From NCBI GenBank assembly GCA_030592835.1, contig JAUVIJ010000043.1, positions 1-10,828 on the forward strand: DNA of 10,828 bases, written 5' to 3'. The notes below the pieces were generated by a model, which searched no databases, was not told where the DNA came from, and worked only from the letters and a program-made list of their open reading frames with translations. Positions 1 to 7,434 of the stretch are shown here, one piece after another. The position numbers and the translations under genes were made by a program. Source of the DNA: Candidatus Cloacimonadota bacterium. Lineage in GTDB: Bacteria; Cloacimonadota; Cloacimonadia; Cloacimonadales; TCS61. Position 1 is the first letter of the stretch; every line of letters begins with the position of its first letter.

Positions 1-2849
1 AGCCAGATATTAACGTCGTACACACCGGAAGTCAGATCACCGAAGAGATGAATGATATCGGAGTATGATCCAGTATCGATCAGGACAGAATTACTACCGC
101 TGAGAGCCTGAGCATCGGAGACCATAGCATCGTCTGAACTACCGGGAACGTTGCTCCAGGGATTCCAGTCGTCGGATTGAGTGCAGAGGTAATCTCCAGC
201 AGTATAGGAATCAAAATCATCAAAGAATAATGCTTCTCCACCTGCGGGAGGATCCCAGGTTACCAGACCGGTATATTGATCTACAGCTACGTTTTCAGGA
301 GGATCTTGAGTTAAGATCTCTGTAACCCCAACAGCATTGATGAATCTGTCACCCGAAGAGTGAACCCAGGCTTCGCCATCCCAATAAACTGTATGTTCGG
401 TATAAGCACCTGAACCGAGATACTGCCTTACCATAGCATCGAAAAGAATGTGGTAATCAGAATCGGGATCGTTGCAATGGTCACCATTGATCATCACGAA
501 GAAGTCTGCAGAAAGAACCTGTGGTTCAGTTAAAACAAATTCAGCCCAGTGATATTCTCCCGGAGGTGCACCTGTATAATCAAAGTCTTCAGTGTAAATA
601 AGAGCACCAGGGGTAACATCATCGATGGCTTCATAGATTTCGATAGTCTCAACTTCAACATGATTGTCATCTGCGTAATTGACCATCAAGGCTTTCACTG
701 AATTCAGGGTGAAGTCTTCTCTTCCGAATATTCCATCTGTGAAAGGGGTGAAATAAGTTCCGGAATAGGATGAAGTATAGTAGGTTTCATCCCAGATACG
801 GGAATTGTATCCCAATTCATATTCACCGGGAGGATATACGTCGATATTGATAGTATAATTATCATTATCAGGATTTTCGTCTGAACCGACGATCACAGAA
901 CCTGTGAAGTCAAAGTTTCCTTCGACTAATACGGTAGCTGGAAGTGGCGTCAGCCATCCCAATCCAAATTCAGTGGATCCGATCTCACCGGGATTGCTTC
1001 CGACGTAATCGAAAGGACCGCCCTGACCTTCAATATCCATTCTCAGAGTAGGATTGATCGGGTTCTGTCCCATGTTTCCGTAAATAATACCCGGTTCCAT
1101 GTCAACACCTTCGGTGGTTGGGTAGGGTATGACATTGAACATGTTAGCACCATCGAATGGTGGCATGTTGGAACCGATAATTTCGAAATCATCGACAAAA
1201 CATCCGGCACCCTGAGCATAAGTACTGTCATCGGTTGTGACCGTGAATTTTATTTGTACATTTCCACCGGCATAATCTGTAACATCGGCTGATCCATTGT
1301 AAATATGGTCTTTATCGATTAATTCCCAGCCAGTGGATGGATTGGGATAATCCCTGTCGTAATCGTAATACATCAGATCCCAGGCAACATTACCCGGATT
1401 GATTATGAAATTGACATTGTCATCGGCATCGTCCTGGAATAAAATAGTTCTAGCATCATCGGATATGACAACATCGTCGATGAACCAGGCGCCTTCGGTA
1501 TCAAGTCCGTCTTCATCGGAAGTGTTGCTGTCTGATATGAACTGGAATCTGATCTTGACTGTCTGATTGGCATAGGCAGTAAGATCGATGGATTCCTCAG
1601 TCCAGGTGTTATTTGTGCCGGTATATGAAGCGAGAACATCGTAGGATTGGAAATCATTAGAAGATATTCTGATATATCCAAAATCCCAGCCATCTTCCGA
1701 ATCCCAGCGGGTCATGAATGTCATATCGATATCTCCTGTTGTGGTCAGATCGATATCAGGAGATTCTATATACTGATCCCAACTGTTACCGTATCCCCAG
1801 CCGCCTGCCCAGCCAGCATCTTCAAGACCGCACCACCAGGAATTACCACTGTAGGCATTGAAATCAGTAACCTGCCAGTAATCAGGTGTGGGAGCATCGG
1901 CATCACGCATCCAGAGTCTGAAAGTTTCATCGATATAACCCGGACCTGCACCGGATCTAAAGAATTCAACATCTACATATTCGCTGATAAAATACTGATT
2001 GTAACCGTCGATAAGATAGAATTCCGGTGAAATGATCCCATTCATATAGAAATCCTGACCTTCAGGGATCCACCAGGAATGAGTTGCACTGTGAGAATAA
2101 GTGTCGATATAATTCCAATTTGTAGAAGGATTATCCCAAACATCTGTATTGGTAACTACCATATCCATACACCATTCATAAGGTCCACCCTCGAGATCGG
2201 TAACGGTATACCAAGCATCCCCATCATGTAGATAAGAACGGGCCATGTGACCAGATCCGTCATCAGAGATGATCTGGATCGTGGTGCCAACGGTCACCTC
2301 GAAAGCCATGTAAATATCAACCATGCCGTCAATTGCGAGCCTTACACCGGAAAGATCGTAATAGCTCCAACCGCCAATATTAGTTGGTACGATTGTTGTT
2401 GTAGCAAGTACGGTTCCAGGTAAACCTGCATCATCATCATAGAAGGTAAGTGTAACTTCTGTTGCATCACCACCATAAAAATAGAACCAGGCACCTTCTA
2501 ATGTGCCACTATGGAAGGGTGTATAACGTACGGCAAAAACAGGATATTCCGTGGGAGCTTCCCAGATGTAAGAGGCGCCGACGTAATAATAATAGAGCGA
2601 CTCAAGTTCGAAATCATCTGCCCAGACAACATCCGCGCCCTGCCGAAGATCCCGGGAGACCTGCATTCCAGCCGGATGCAGTGCTTCCGCTCTGATAGAT
2701 TTTGGTGCGGTGATCAACTGATGATGATCACGATCCAAATCCATTTTGGCAGTTTGCGAGATCTTGCTGGTTTCTTGGAGAACAGCCCAGGATGAAGATA
2801 TTGTAAAGATCAAAAACAGAGCTGTTACCAGACTAAGTTTGTTTTTCAT
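1..2849 (-). CDS. Giant secreted multi-domain protein (immune-inhibitor-A/MAM-like and Fn3-like modules), 3' end beyond the window
   Basis: I translated the minus strand from the ATG at 2849 and found one uninterrupted frame of about 949 codons to the window edge, so the C-terminus is missing. The start has a strong SD (AAGGAG, five A's before ATG). Residues 1-22 form a signal peptide (basic MKNK, hydrophobic core, SSWA end), predicting export. Residues about 77-230 are a beta-rich module opening with ADDFELE. Residues about 336-462 resemble the immune-inhibitor-A/MAM-like fold: NSWWCG at 336-341, a GYGNSWDQY stretch, SPDIDL, and WFIDDV at 455-460. A divergent second copy ends at CFVDDFE (550-556). 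An Fn3-like segment starts at PPENV (850), and a LamG/CBM-like module starts at FFDDFDSYTAGDY (875). The protein is acidic and rich in Asp, Tyr and Trp, with few Cys. No protease or other catalytic motif is visible, so adhesion or surface binding is likelier than enzymatic activity. In FCB bacteria such proteins often end in a type IX or other sorting domain; that end is not visible here. Function unknown. Confidence 0.9.
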   Translation of the reverse strand, partial: MKNKLSLVTALFLIFTISSSWAVLQETSKISQTAKMDLDRDHHQLITAPKSIRAEALHPAGMQVSRDLRQGADVVWADDFELESLYYYYVGASYIWEAPTEYPVFAVRYTPFHSGTLEGAWFYFYGGDATEVTLTFYDDDAGLPGTVLATTTIVPTNIGGWSYYDLSGVRLAIDGMVDIYMAFEVTVGTTIQIISDDGSGHMARSYLHDGDAWYTVTDLEGGPYEWCMDMVVTNTDVWDNPSTNWNYIDTYSHSATHSWWIPEGQDFYMNGIISPEFYLIDGYNQYFISEYVDVEFFRSGAGPGYIDETFRLWMRDADAPTPDYWQVTDFNAYSGNSWWCGLEDAGWAGGWGYGNSWDQYIESPDIDLTTTGDIDMTFMTRWDSEDGWDFGYIRISSNDFQSYDVLASYTGTNNTWTEESIDLTAYANQTVKIRFQFISDSNTSDEDGLDTEGAWFIDDVVISDDARTILFQDDADDNVNFIINPGNVAWDLMYYDYDRDYPNPSTGWELIDKDHIYNGSADVTDYAGGNVQIKFTVTTDDSTYAQGAGCFVDDFEIIGSNMPPFDGANMFNVIPYPTTEGVDMEPGIIYGNMGQNPINPTLRMDIEGQGGPFDYVGSNPGEIGSTEFGLGWLTPLPATVLVEGNFDFTGSVIVGSDENPDNDNYTINIDVYPPGEYELGYNSRIWDETYYTSSYSGTYFTPFTDGIFGREDFTLNSVKALMVNYADDNHVEVETIEIYEAIDDVTPGALIYTEDFDYTGAPPGEYHWAEFVLTEPQVLSADFFVMINGDHCNDPDSDYHILFDAMVRQYLGSGAYTEHTVYWDGEAWVHSSGDRFINAVGVTEILTQDPPENVAVDQYTGLVTWDPPAGGEALFFDDFDSYTAGDYLCTQSDDWNPWSNVPGSSDDAMVSDAQALSGSNSVLIDTGSYSDIIHLFGDLTSGVYDVNIW

Positions 2850-2929
2850 TTTTTCTCCTTGGTAAATGTTAAATGAATTAGTGATTTTTGTGAATAAATT
2901 ATCCGGATTACGAAGTTATAAATTTTCAT
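2846..2929 (-). CDS. Possible 27-codon leader ORF upstream of the giant secreted protein
   Basis: A short minus-strand frame starts at ATG 2929 with a purine-rich AGGAAGAGAAG directly upstream. It encodes 27 residues beginning MKIYNFVIR and ending TKEKK. Its TGA stop (2848-2846) overlaps the ATG of the giant secreted gene as ATGA. That geometry would allow translational coupling, and the downstream gene's SD lies inside the last codons of the leader. The peptide resembles no family I know, and such overlaps arise by chance in AT-rich DNA. It may simply be untranslated leader sequence. Confidence 0.22.
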   Translation of the reverse strand: MKIYNFVIRIIYSQKSLIHLTFTKEKK

Positions 2930-3011
2930 CTTCTCTTCCTACCCTTAATTAAAGAAGAACCATTTTTCGAAATTAATAATCAATCTTAAAAGTTCTAATT
3001 TATATCCTCCC

Positions 3012-3051
3012 AAAAAACAAATTAGTCCGCATTTTTAAAAATGCAGACTAA
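3012..3051 (-). terminator. Rho-independent terminator after gap, possibly bidirectional
   Basis: A near-perfect inverted repeat spans 3022-3051: arms of up to 15 bases with one C/T mismatch that becomes a G-U pair in the minus-strand transcript. The AT-rich centre would form the loop. Reading the minus strand, the stem is followed by TTTG and six T's (3021-3012), the usual intrinsic terminator layout. It sits 44 bases past the gap stop codon. On the plus strand the same stem is followed by six T's (3056-3061), so it could also stop antisense transcription. It separates the glycolytic unit from the giant secreted gene. Confidence 0.8.
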
Positions 3052-3095
3052 CCAATTTTTTGTCAAATATTTTCGCAAGATTCAGATTTTATTCA

Positions 3096-4094
3096 TTATA
3101 TTTTAGCTACTTTGTCAGCTAATTCGACCAGTCGATTGGAATATCCATATTCATTATCATACCAACTGAAGATCCTTACAAGCTTGCCCTGAACAGCAGT
3201 CATCTGAGAATCATAGATGGATGAATAAGGGTTACCAACAATATCAGTAGAAACCAGCGGTTCTTCAGAATATTGCAGAATACCTTTCATTGTAGTTTCG
3301 GCTGCTTCCTTCATAACCTGATTGATATCAGAAACTAAGGCTTCCTTTTTTAGGTTGACAGTCAGGTCAACAAGTGAACCGTCCGGAGTGGGAATTCTGA
3401 CAGCAACACCTGCCAGTTTACCGTCGAGTTCAGGAATAACCTTGCCGATAGCTTTGGCGGCACCGGTTGAAGTGGGAATCATATTCATGGCGGCTGCCCT
3501 TGCCCGTCTGAGATCGTTATGGGGAAGATCCAGGATTTTCTGATCGTTAGTGTAAGCATGAATAGTCGTCATCATTCCATCGATCAGTCCGAAGTTATCA
3601 TTGAGGACTTTACATACCGGTGCCAGACAATTTGTAGTGCAGGATGCATTTGAGATAATTTTATGCTCGGGTTTCAATTCATTATCATTTACACCCAGAA
3701 CAATTGTAGCATCGATTTCATCTTTTGCCGGAACTGATAGAACAACCTTTTTGGCGCCCGCCTGCAAGTGTTTACTGATCTTTTCTCTGGTTCGGAAGAT
3801 ACCGGTACATTCCAATACAACATCGACTCCCAGGTCTGACCAGGGAAGATCTGCAGGATCCTTTTCTGCAAAGATCTTAATTCTCGAATTTTCAACGATC
3901 AGTGAATCTCCATCGATCTTGATAGTTCCTCTATATTGTCCGTGAACACTGTCATATTTGAATAAGTGAGCAAGGGTTTTAGCATCGGTGACATCATTAA
4001 TTGCTACTACTTTAAGGTCGGGGAATCTGTCTAAAATCACCCTTAATACAAGTCTGCCGATCCTGCCGAAACCATTGATTGCAATTTTCGTCAT
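3096..4094 (-). CDS. gap: Type I glyceraldehyde-3-phosphate dehydrogenase, NAD-dependent
   Basis: This cytosolic enzyme converts glyceraldehyde 3-phosphate, phosphate and NAD+ to 1,3-bisphosphoglycerate, and runs in reverse in gluconeogenesis. At 332 residues it has the normal family length. The Rossmann nucleotide loop NGFGRIGR is at 7-14, and Asp34 in the IND motif favours NAD over NADP. The active-site motif SNASCTTNCLAP places the catalytic Cys at 152, with its partner His179 in TTIHAYT. The phosphate-binding STGAAKA and RIPTPDGSLVDL segments are intact, as is the C-terminal WYDNEYGYSNR. The start is set by a clear SD (AGGAG) six bases upstream of the ATG. It is the last gene of the minus-strand unit, 39 bases after the aldolase stop, with a hairpin terminator downstream. 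Nothing in it looks damaged. Confidence 0.97.
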   Translation of the reverse strand: MTKIAINGFGRIGRLVLRVILDRFPDLKVVAINDVTDAKTLAHLFKYDSVHGQYRGTIKIDGDSLIVENSRIKIFAEKDPADLPWSDLGVDVVLECTGIFRTREKISKHLQAGAKKVVLSVPAKDEIDATIVLGVNDNELKPEHKIISNASCTTNCLAPVCKVLNDNFGLIDGMMTTIHAYTNDQKILDLPHNDLRRARAAAMNMIPTSTGAAKAIGKVIPELDGKLAGVAVRIPTPDGSLVDLTVNLKKEALVSDINQVMKEAAETTMKGILQYSEEPLVSTDIVGNPYSSIYDSQMTAVQGKLVRIFSWYDNEYGYSNRLVELADKVAKI

Positions 4095-4121
4095 TTCTAT
4101 CTCCTGAGGGCTTATTTTATT

Positions 4122-4143
4122 TTTATGATAAGTTTATGATAAG
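4122..4143. repeat. Perfect 11-base tandem duplication across the aldolase stop codon
   Basis: The unit TTTATGATAAG occurs twice back to back (4122-4132 and 4133-4143). The upstream copy, in minus-strand sense, contains the last aldolase codons and its TAA stop. The second copy lies in the spacer before gap. Because 11 is not a multiple of three, the second copy is out of the aldolase frame. It looks like a small replication-slippage duplication that lengthened the spacer. Confidence 0.8.
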
Positions 4144-5111
4144 GTAATTGATTTACCTGCACTACCAACAATTTTCACCAGATCTTCCACAGCCGTCTGG
4201 ACAGAATTTTCGGCTTTGACCATCCATTTACGGGGATCGAATCTGGATTTATCTGGCAGATAATCATCCTCAGTTATACCAACCGGTTTTACGATAGCAT
4301 CTTTTTCCCGGAACCAATATTCCTGAACTGCCTGTGCCATTTCCATTTGGTAACGTGTGTCTTTATTTATTTTGACCACACCCTTGGCAATAGCCTGCTG
4401 TTGCTGTTCAACGGTAAGACCGGAAGCTCCGTGCAAAACAATTCCGGTTTCAACTCCATTATCGATCAAGAGATCGTCAATTTCTTTGATCAGATCTAAT
4501 TTCAGGGTTACTTTGGCTCCCTTAGTCACACCATGGTTAGTGCCAACAGAGGCAGCAAAAAGATCAACTCCGGTTTTTTTAACGTATTCCAGGGCTTCTT
4601 CCGGTTTTGTATAAAGTTCGGTATCAGAGACGATCTCGTCCTCAGCTCCTTTGATATAACCGATTTCACCTTCGACAAGGACACCATGTTTATGGGCAAT
4701 AGCAACTACTTCCGAGGATATCCTGATATTCTCACTGAAATCTTCTTTGGAAGCATCGATCATAACAGAGGAAACAAGATCATTTTCAATACAGTAAACC
4801 ACAAAATCGAAGTAGTTTGGTGTGGCATGATCGATATGCAGACCTACGCCGGATCTTTTGTATTGTTGTGAGATGATCTTGATCATGTTGGAGATCAATT
4901 GAGCGCCGACGTTCATATCCTTAGTTTCACCCGAAGCAAATTTAACAGCGCCGGAGCTCATTTGCAGCAGACCATCCGAGTTTTGGGCATTATAACCCTG
5001 AATAACACCTCTGATAACACTATCAAAAACCACATTGGAAGCAATTATTCCGAATCTCTCTTTTTTTGCCTTTAAAAAGACCTGTTTAAGTTCTTCACCT
5101 TTTAAGAACAT
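4134..5111 (-). CDS. fba: Class II (zinc-dependent) fructose-bisphosphate aldolase
   Basis: The predicted cytosolic enzyme cleaves fructose 1,6-bisphosphate to dihydroxyacetone phosphate and glyceraldehyde 3-phosphate, feeding the neighbouring GAPDH. The 325 residues form a class II aldolase TIM barrel. HIDHA at 92-96 carries the probable catalytic Asp94 and zinc ligand His95. EGEIG begins at 147, and GTNHG (190-194) and LHGASG (226-231) supply the other expected zinc histidines, His193 and His227. The usual NxDTD phosphate-site motif is NKDTR at 249-253, keeping Asn and Asp but with Arg in the last position. DAS replaces the common DGS at 119-121. The C-terminal FDPRKW resembles the longer class IIA enzymes. 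The ATG at 5111 has an AGGAG SD six bases upstream. The gene begins 12 bases after the PPIase-like gene and is followed by gap. A related ketose-bisphosphate aldolase is possible, but the gap linkage favours FBA. Confidence 0.93.
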   Translation of the reverse strand: MFLKGEELKQVFLKAKKERFGIIASNVVFDSVIRGVIQGYNAQNSDGLLQMSSGAVKFASGETKDMNVGAQLISNMIKIISQQYKRSGVGLHIDHATPNYFDFVVYCIENDLVSSVMIDASKEDFSENIRISSEVVAIAHKHGVLVEGEIGYIKGAEDEIVSDTELYTKPEEALEYVKKTGVDLFAASVGTNHGVTKGAKVTLKLDLIKEIDDLLIDNGVETGIVLHGASGLTVEQQQQAIAKGVVKINKDTRYQMEMAQAVQEYWFREKDAIVKPVGITEDDYLPDKSRFDPRKWMVKAENSVQTAVEDLVKIVGSAGKSITLS

Positions 5112-5123
5112 TTTACGCTCCTG

Positions 5124-6866
5124 TTATTCATTACTTTTAACCTCAGGATCTATTTTATGTTCCTCTTTTTCAAACTGCTCCATGATCTTGCTTTTCCCTT
5201 GGATTTCATCGATCATGAATTGAGCAGATTCATGCAGATCACTGTGAGGATAGTTGTTTAAAACTTCTTCAAATAGATCGACTGCCTTTACCATATCTTT
5301 TAATTCTTCGGCATATAAAAATGCTTTCATAAACAGTGCTTTATAATCGTCCTGATTGTTCTGGTGATATTTTATAACCTGATTATAATAAAAGACCGCA
5401 TCATGGAACCTGTGTTTCTTCTGTGATTCTTCAGCTTTATTAAAATATTCTTCAGCAGATAATATCTCCAGAAGCCTTTCCGGATATTTTTGCAGATCAT
5501 ATTTTTCGCTCAAAGCTTTTTTGACGTCTTCGAATTTTTTCTTGGAAAGTTCTTTATCCATGGTCTTTTTAACATTACCAATGTTCTCAATAAAAGGTTT
5601 AGGTTCGGCAATATTGTCCTCCAAGATCCTGAAAAATACAAATTCACCCTTGGAGTTCATGAACACATTGTTCAATTTTTTTGGATTTGTCTTACCCGGA
5701 GCTTTTTCCCAGACCATATCGTTGTATAGCTCATCCTTGCCAATTCCGGGAATTATCCCGTTCTGATAGATATGATCGATCTCTCCATTTTTATTCGGGT
5801 TAAGAGATTTTTCAGCGATCAATTGACTGATCGAATCATAATCTTTCTTTTTTAAGAATTTCTTAACCTTTTTCTTCATTTCTTCTGCAGTTTCTTCATT
5901 TTCAAAAACAAAGGTCTGAATTTTTCTAAAGGCATTGGTACTGAATTGTTCAATATTGTCTTCGTAATACTTCAGAACATCGTCATCGCTGAGATTTATT
6001 TCTTCAACTACCATTTGGTTATATACAGTTCTTAACATCATGTTTTTCTTGATCTGTTTAACATTTTCAATGATTATATCACGCTGATCGTATCCTTCAT
6101 CTAATGCTTTTTGGTAAAAGATTCCGATTTTAAGGGTATTATCAAAGAGCTTCTTTCTTTCTTCCAGATCGATAGATTTTACCTTCTGTTCCTCTGGAAG
6201 GAATTTAAAAATAGCCAGAAACCCGGCAACAGTTTTCCGTAATGATTCCACTGAACTATTCATCAGAAGTTGATCACTTAACTCCTGATTCATTTCCGGT
6301 TTCTCCAGGTTGAGTTTATTGAGCAGTTCATAATCGATCTCGATTTGATAACCAGCGAACAATTCGGCTTTAGTTGAGTCGAGAAGAGCCGTTGTTTTTT
6401 CAGGGAATAACCTCTGCTCGATCTCTTTCTCAGTTTCTTCATAGGTACGATCTTTGAAAAATTCGTCCTTATGAGCATGATAATATGCTTTTTTCTCTTT
6501 TTCAGTATAAGTAATTGTGTTTGACAGGTCGTTCTGGTATTCCCTGGAATACTGGGATTTGATCGAAAGATCGATTCTATTCCAGAAAGATTCAGATTCA
6601 TTGAGTTTACGATCCAATGCTTCCTGATAAAAAATCTCTTCAACTGCCATCATATCCAACAACTCGATCTTGCCATCATTGGTTTGATATTTAGATTGAT
6701 ACATGGGAGGTATTTTATCAATTCTTGACTGAATATCAATTTTGGTTATCTCTCCCCCAATATATTTGGCTAAGACTACTTTTTCTTTTTCATCGGACCA
6801 GAGATTTATAGTGAGCAGAAGGATAATTATTACAATCACACTTTGATTTAACTTTGATCTAACCAT
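5124..6866 (-). CDS. Exported SurA/PpiC-like folding factor with duplicated SurA-type halves and a C-terminal TPR region
   Basis: The 580-residue protein starts with an export signal (a basic VRSK end and a hydrophobic stretch at about 8-23), so it should act in the periplasm, perhaps membrane-anchored. Two SurA-like helical segments follow. One (about 76-142) has FYQEALDRKL and later AYYHAHKDEFF. The second (about 247-313) has FYQKALDEGYD and later KYYEDNIEQF. A parvulin-like stretch at about 311-418 retains NKNGEIDHIYQNGIIPGIG, a counterpart of the usual GGDLG region. The histidines normally found in parvulin RHIL and GYHII motifs are not evident, so catalysis is doubtful. Residues about 471-555 form two or more TPR-like helical pairs (AEEYFNKAEESQKKHRFHDA; YPHSDLHESAQFMIDEI), similar to YbgF/BamD-type repeats. 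A chaperone for outer-membrane or secreted proteins is the likeliest role. The start has AAGGAG seven bases upstream. It is the first gene of the unit with fba and gap. Confidence 0.8.
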   Translation of the reverse strand: MVRSKLNQSVIVIIILLLTINLWSDEKEKVVLAKYIGGEITKIDIQSRIDKIPPMYQSKYQTNDGKIELLDMMAVEEIFYQEALDRKLNESESFWNRIDLSIKSQYSREYQNDLSNTITYTEKEKKAYYHAHKDEFFKDRTYEETEKEIEQRLFPEKTTALLDSTKAELFAGYQIEIDYELLNKLNLEKPEMNQELSDQLLMNSSVESLRKTVAGFLAIFKFLPEEQKVKSIDLEERKKLFDNTLKIGIFYQKALDEGYDQRDIIIENVKQIKKNMMLRTVYNQMVVEEINLSDDDVLKYYEDNIEQFSTNAFRKIQTFVFENEETAEEMKKKVKKFLKKKDYDSISQLIAEKSLNPNKNGEIDHIYQNGIIPGIGKDELYNDMVWEKAPGKTNPKKLNNVFMNSKGEFVFFRILEDNIAEPKPFIENIGNVKKTMDKELSKKKFEDVKKALSEKYDLQKYPERLLEILSAEEYFNKAEESQKKHRFHDAVFYYNQVIKYHQNNQDDYKALFMKAFLYAEELKDMVKAVDLFEEVLNNYPHSDLHESAQFMIDEIQGKSKIMEQFEKEEHKIDPEVKSNE

Positions 6867-6912
6867 TTAGAGTCTCCTTGATCTTTTTTTAGATTAGCTT
6901 CACAAAAAATAA

Positions 6913-6940
6913 TTGACTTTTTCAAGTCAAGCAAATTAAT
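6913..6940 (+). promoter_or_regulatory. Candidate sigma-70-type promoter with an inverted repeat over its -35 box
   Basis: The 115-base gap between divergent genes holds TTGACT (6913-6918), five of six matches to a -35 box. After a 16-base spacer comes ATTAAT (6935-6940), a four-of-six -10 box, which would transcribe the EIIA gene. The TTGACTT at 6913-6919 is the left arm of an inverted repeat whose right arm, AAGTCAA, is at 6924-6930, with a 4-base centre. This gives the opposite strand its own TTGACT facing the PPIase gene, though no good -10 box is seen at the right distance there. The palindrome could be an operator or chance. Confidence 0.4.
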
Positions 6941-6981
6941 GACTGCTCTTAAGTTTAAAAAGGATAGGGAATATAACAACT

Positions 6982-7434
6982 ATGCAGATCTTTGATAAAG
7001 AGCTGATTAAGCTTGGTTATCTGGCGTTAGATAAAAAAAGCTGCCTTTTGGAAATGGCGGATCTGTTGAATAATAATAATAATCTTCAGTCTTTATCTGT
7101 TTTTGTAGAAGGAGTTCTGGAAAGAGAACAGTTAATGTCCACCGGGATTGGTAAAGGAATAGCAATTCCTCATGCCAGATCGAGTTCAGTAAGGGAGTTG
7201 AAAATCGTTTTGTTCATTTTGGAAAACGAGCTCGATTTCGACGCCATCGATGGTGAACCTGTTAAGATCATCTTTATGATCGCTGTTCCTGAAAATCTAA
7301 AAGAAGAATACATGAGAGTTCTCAGTTCAATTTCGAATTTCTGCCGCGATTCCAAGAACCGGGAGCGCTTGTTACAGGTGAAAAATAAGGACGATATCTA
7401 TTTAGCACTGAAAGGTATTAATGATGTTATATAA
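6982..7434 (+). CDS. PTS EIIA domain protein, fructose/mannitol (PtsN) family
   Basis: This is a stand-alone 150-residue EIIA type-2 domain, the usual length for PtsN or a single EIIA(Fru). The signature spans STGIGKGIAIPHAR (53-66) and places the phospho-accepting histidine at His64. ERE-type residues before it (EREQLMSTG) and the later IIFMIAVPE and LSSISNFCRD segments also match the family. It should accept phosphate from HPr or NPr in the cytosol. No EIIB, EIIC, HPr or enzyme I is adjacent, so a regulatory PtsN-like role is likelier than sugar uptake. Residues 30-34 are five Asn encoded by an (AAT)5 run. The SD is weak (AGGATAGGG, rather far from the ATG). The next gene starts inside its 3' end, so the two are probably co-transcribed. 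Confidence 0.92.
   Translation: MQIFDKELIKLGYLALDKKSCLLEMADLLNNNNNLQSLSVFVEGVLEREQLMSTGIGKGIAIPHARSSSVRELKIVLFILENELDFDAIDGEPVKIIFMIAVPENLKEEYMRVLSSISNFCRDSKNRERLLQVKNKDDIYLALKGINDVI

Noticed and set aside
1043..2030. Several open frames of 60-130 codons on both strands within the left third
   Set aside because: They lie in other frames of the giant secreted gene, lack convincing SD sites and family resemblance, and are explained by its biased codon use.
1..2849. DNA-level repeats within the modular protein gene
   Set aside because: The related modules are visible only as protein motifs; I found no long direct nucleotide repeats on reading.
2850..3011. Promoter for the giant secreted gene, with GATAAT near 2898-2903 on the minus strand as the -10 box
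   Set aside because: No acceptable -35 box lies 16-18 bases upstream and the region is too AT-rich for a short match to be meaningful.
3322..4871. Plus-strand frames of 70-115 codons opposite gap and fba
   Set aside because: They are antisense to two intact, strongly conserved enzyme genes and resemble no known family.
5490..5766. Two overlapping plus-strand frames of about 80 codons rich in Phe
   Set aside because: Antisense shadow of the Lys/Glu-rich PPIase-like gene; Lys codons read as Phe on the other strand.
7069..7083. (AAT)5 repeat in the EIIA gene as a phase-variation tract
   Set aside because: The unit is three bases long, so gain or loss changes only the number of Asn residues and not the frame.
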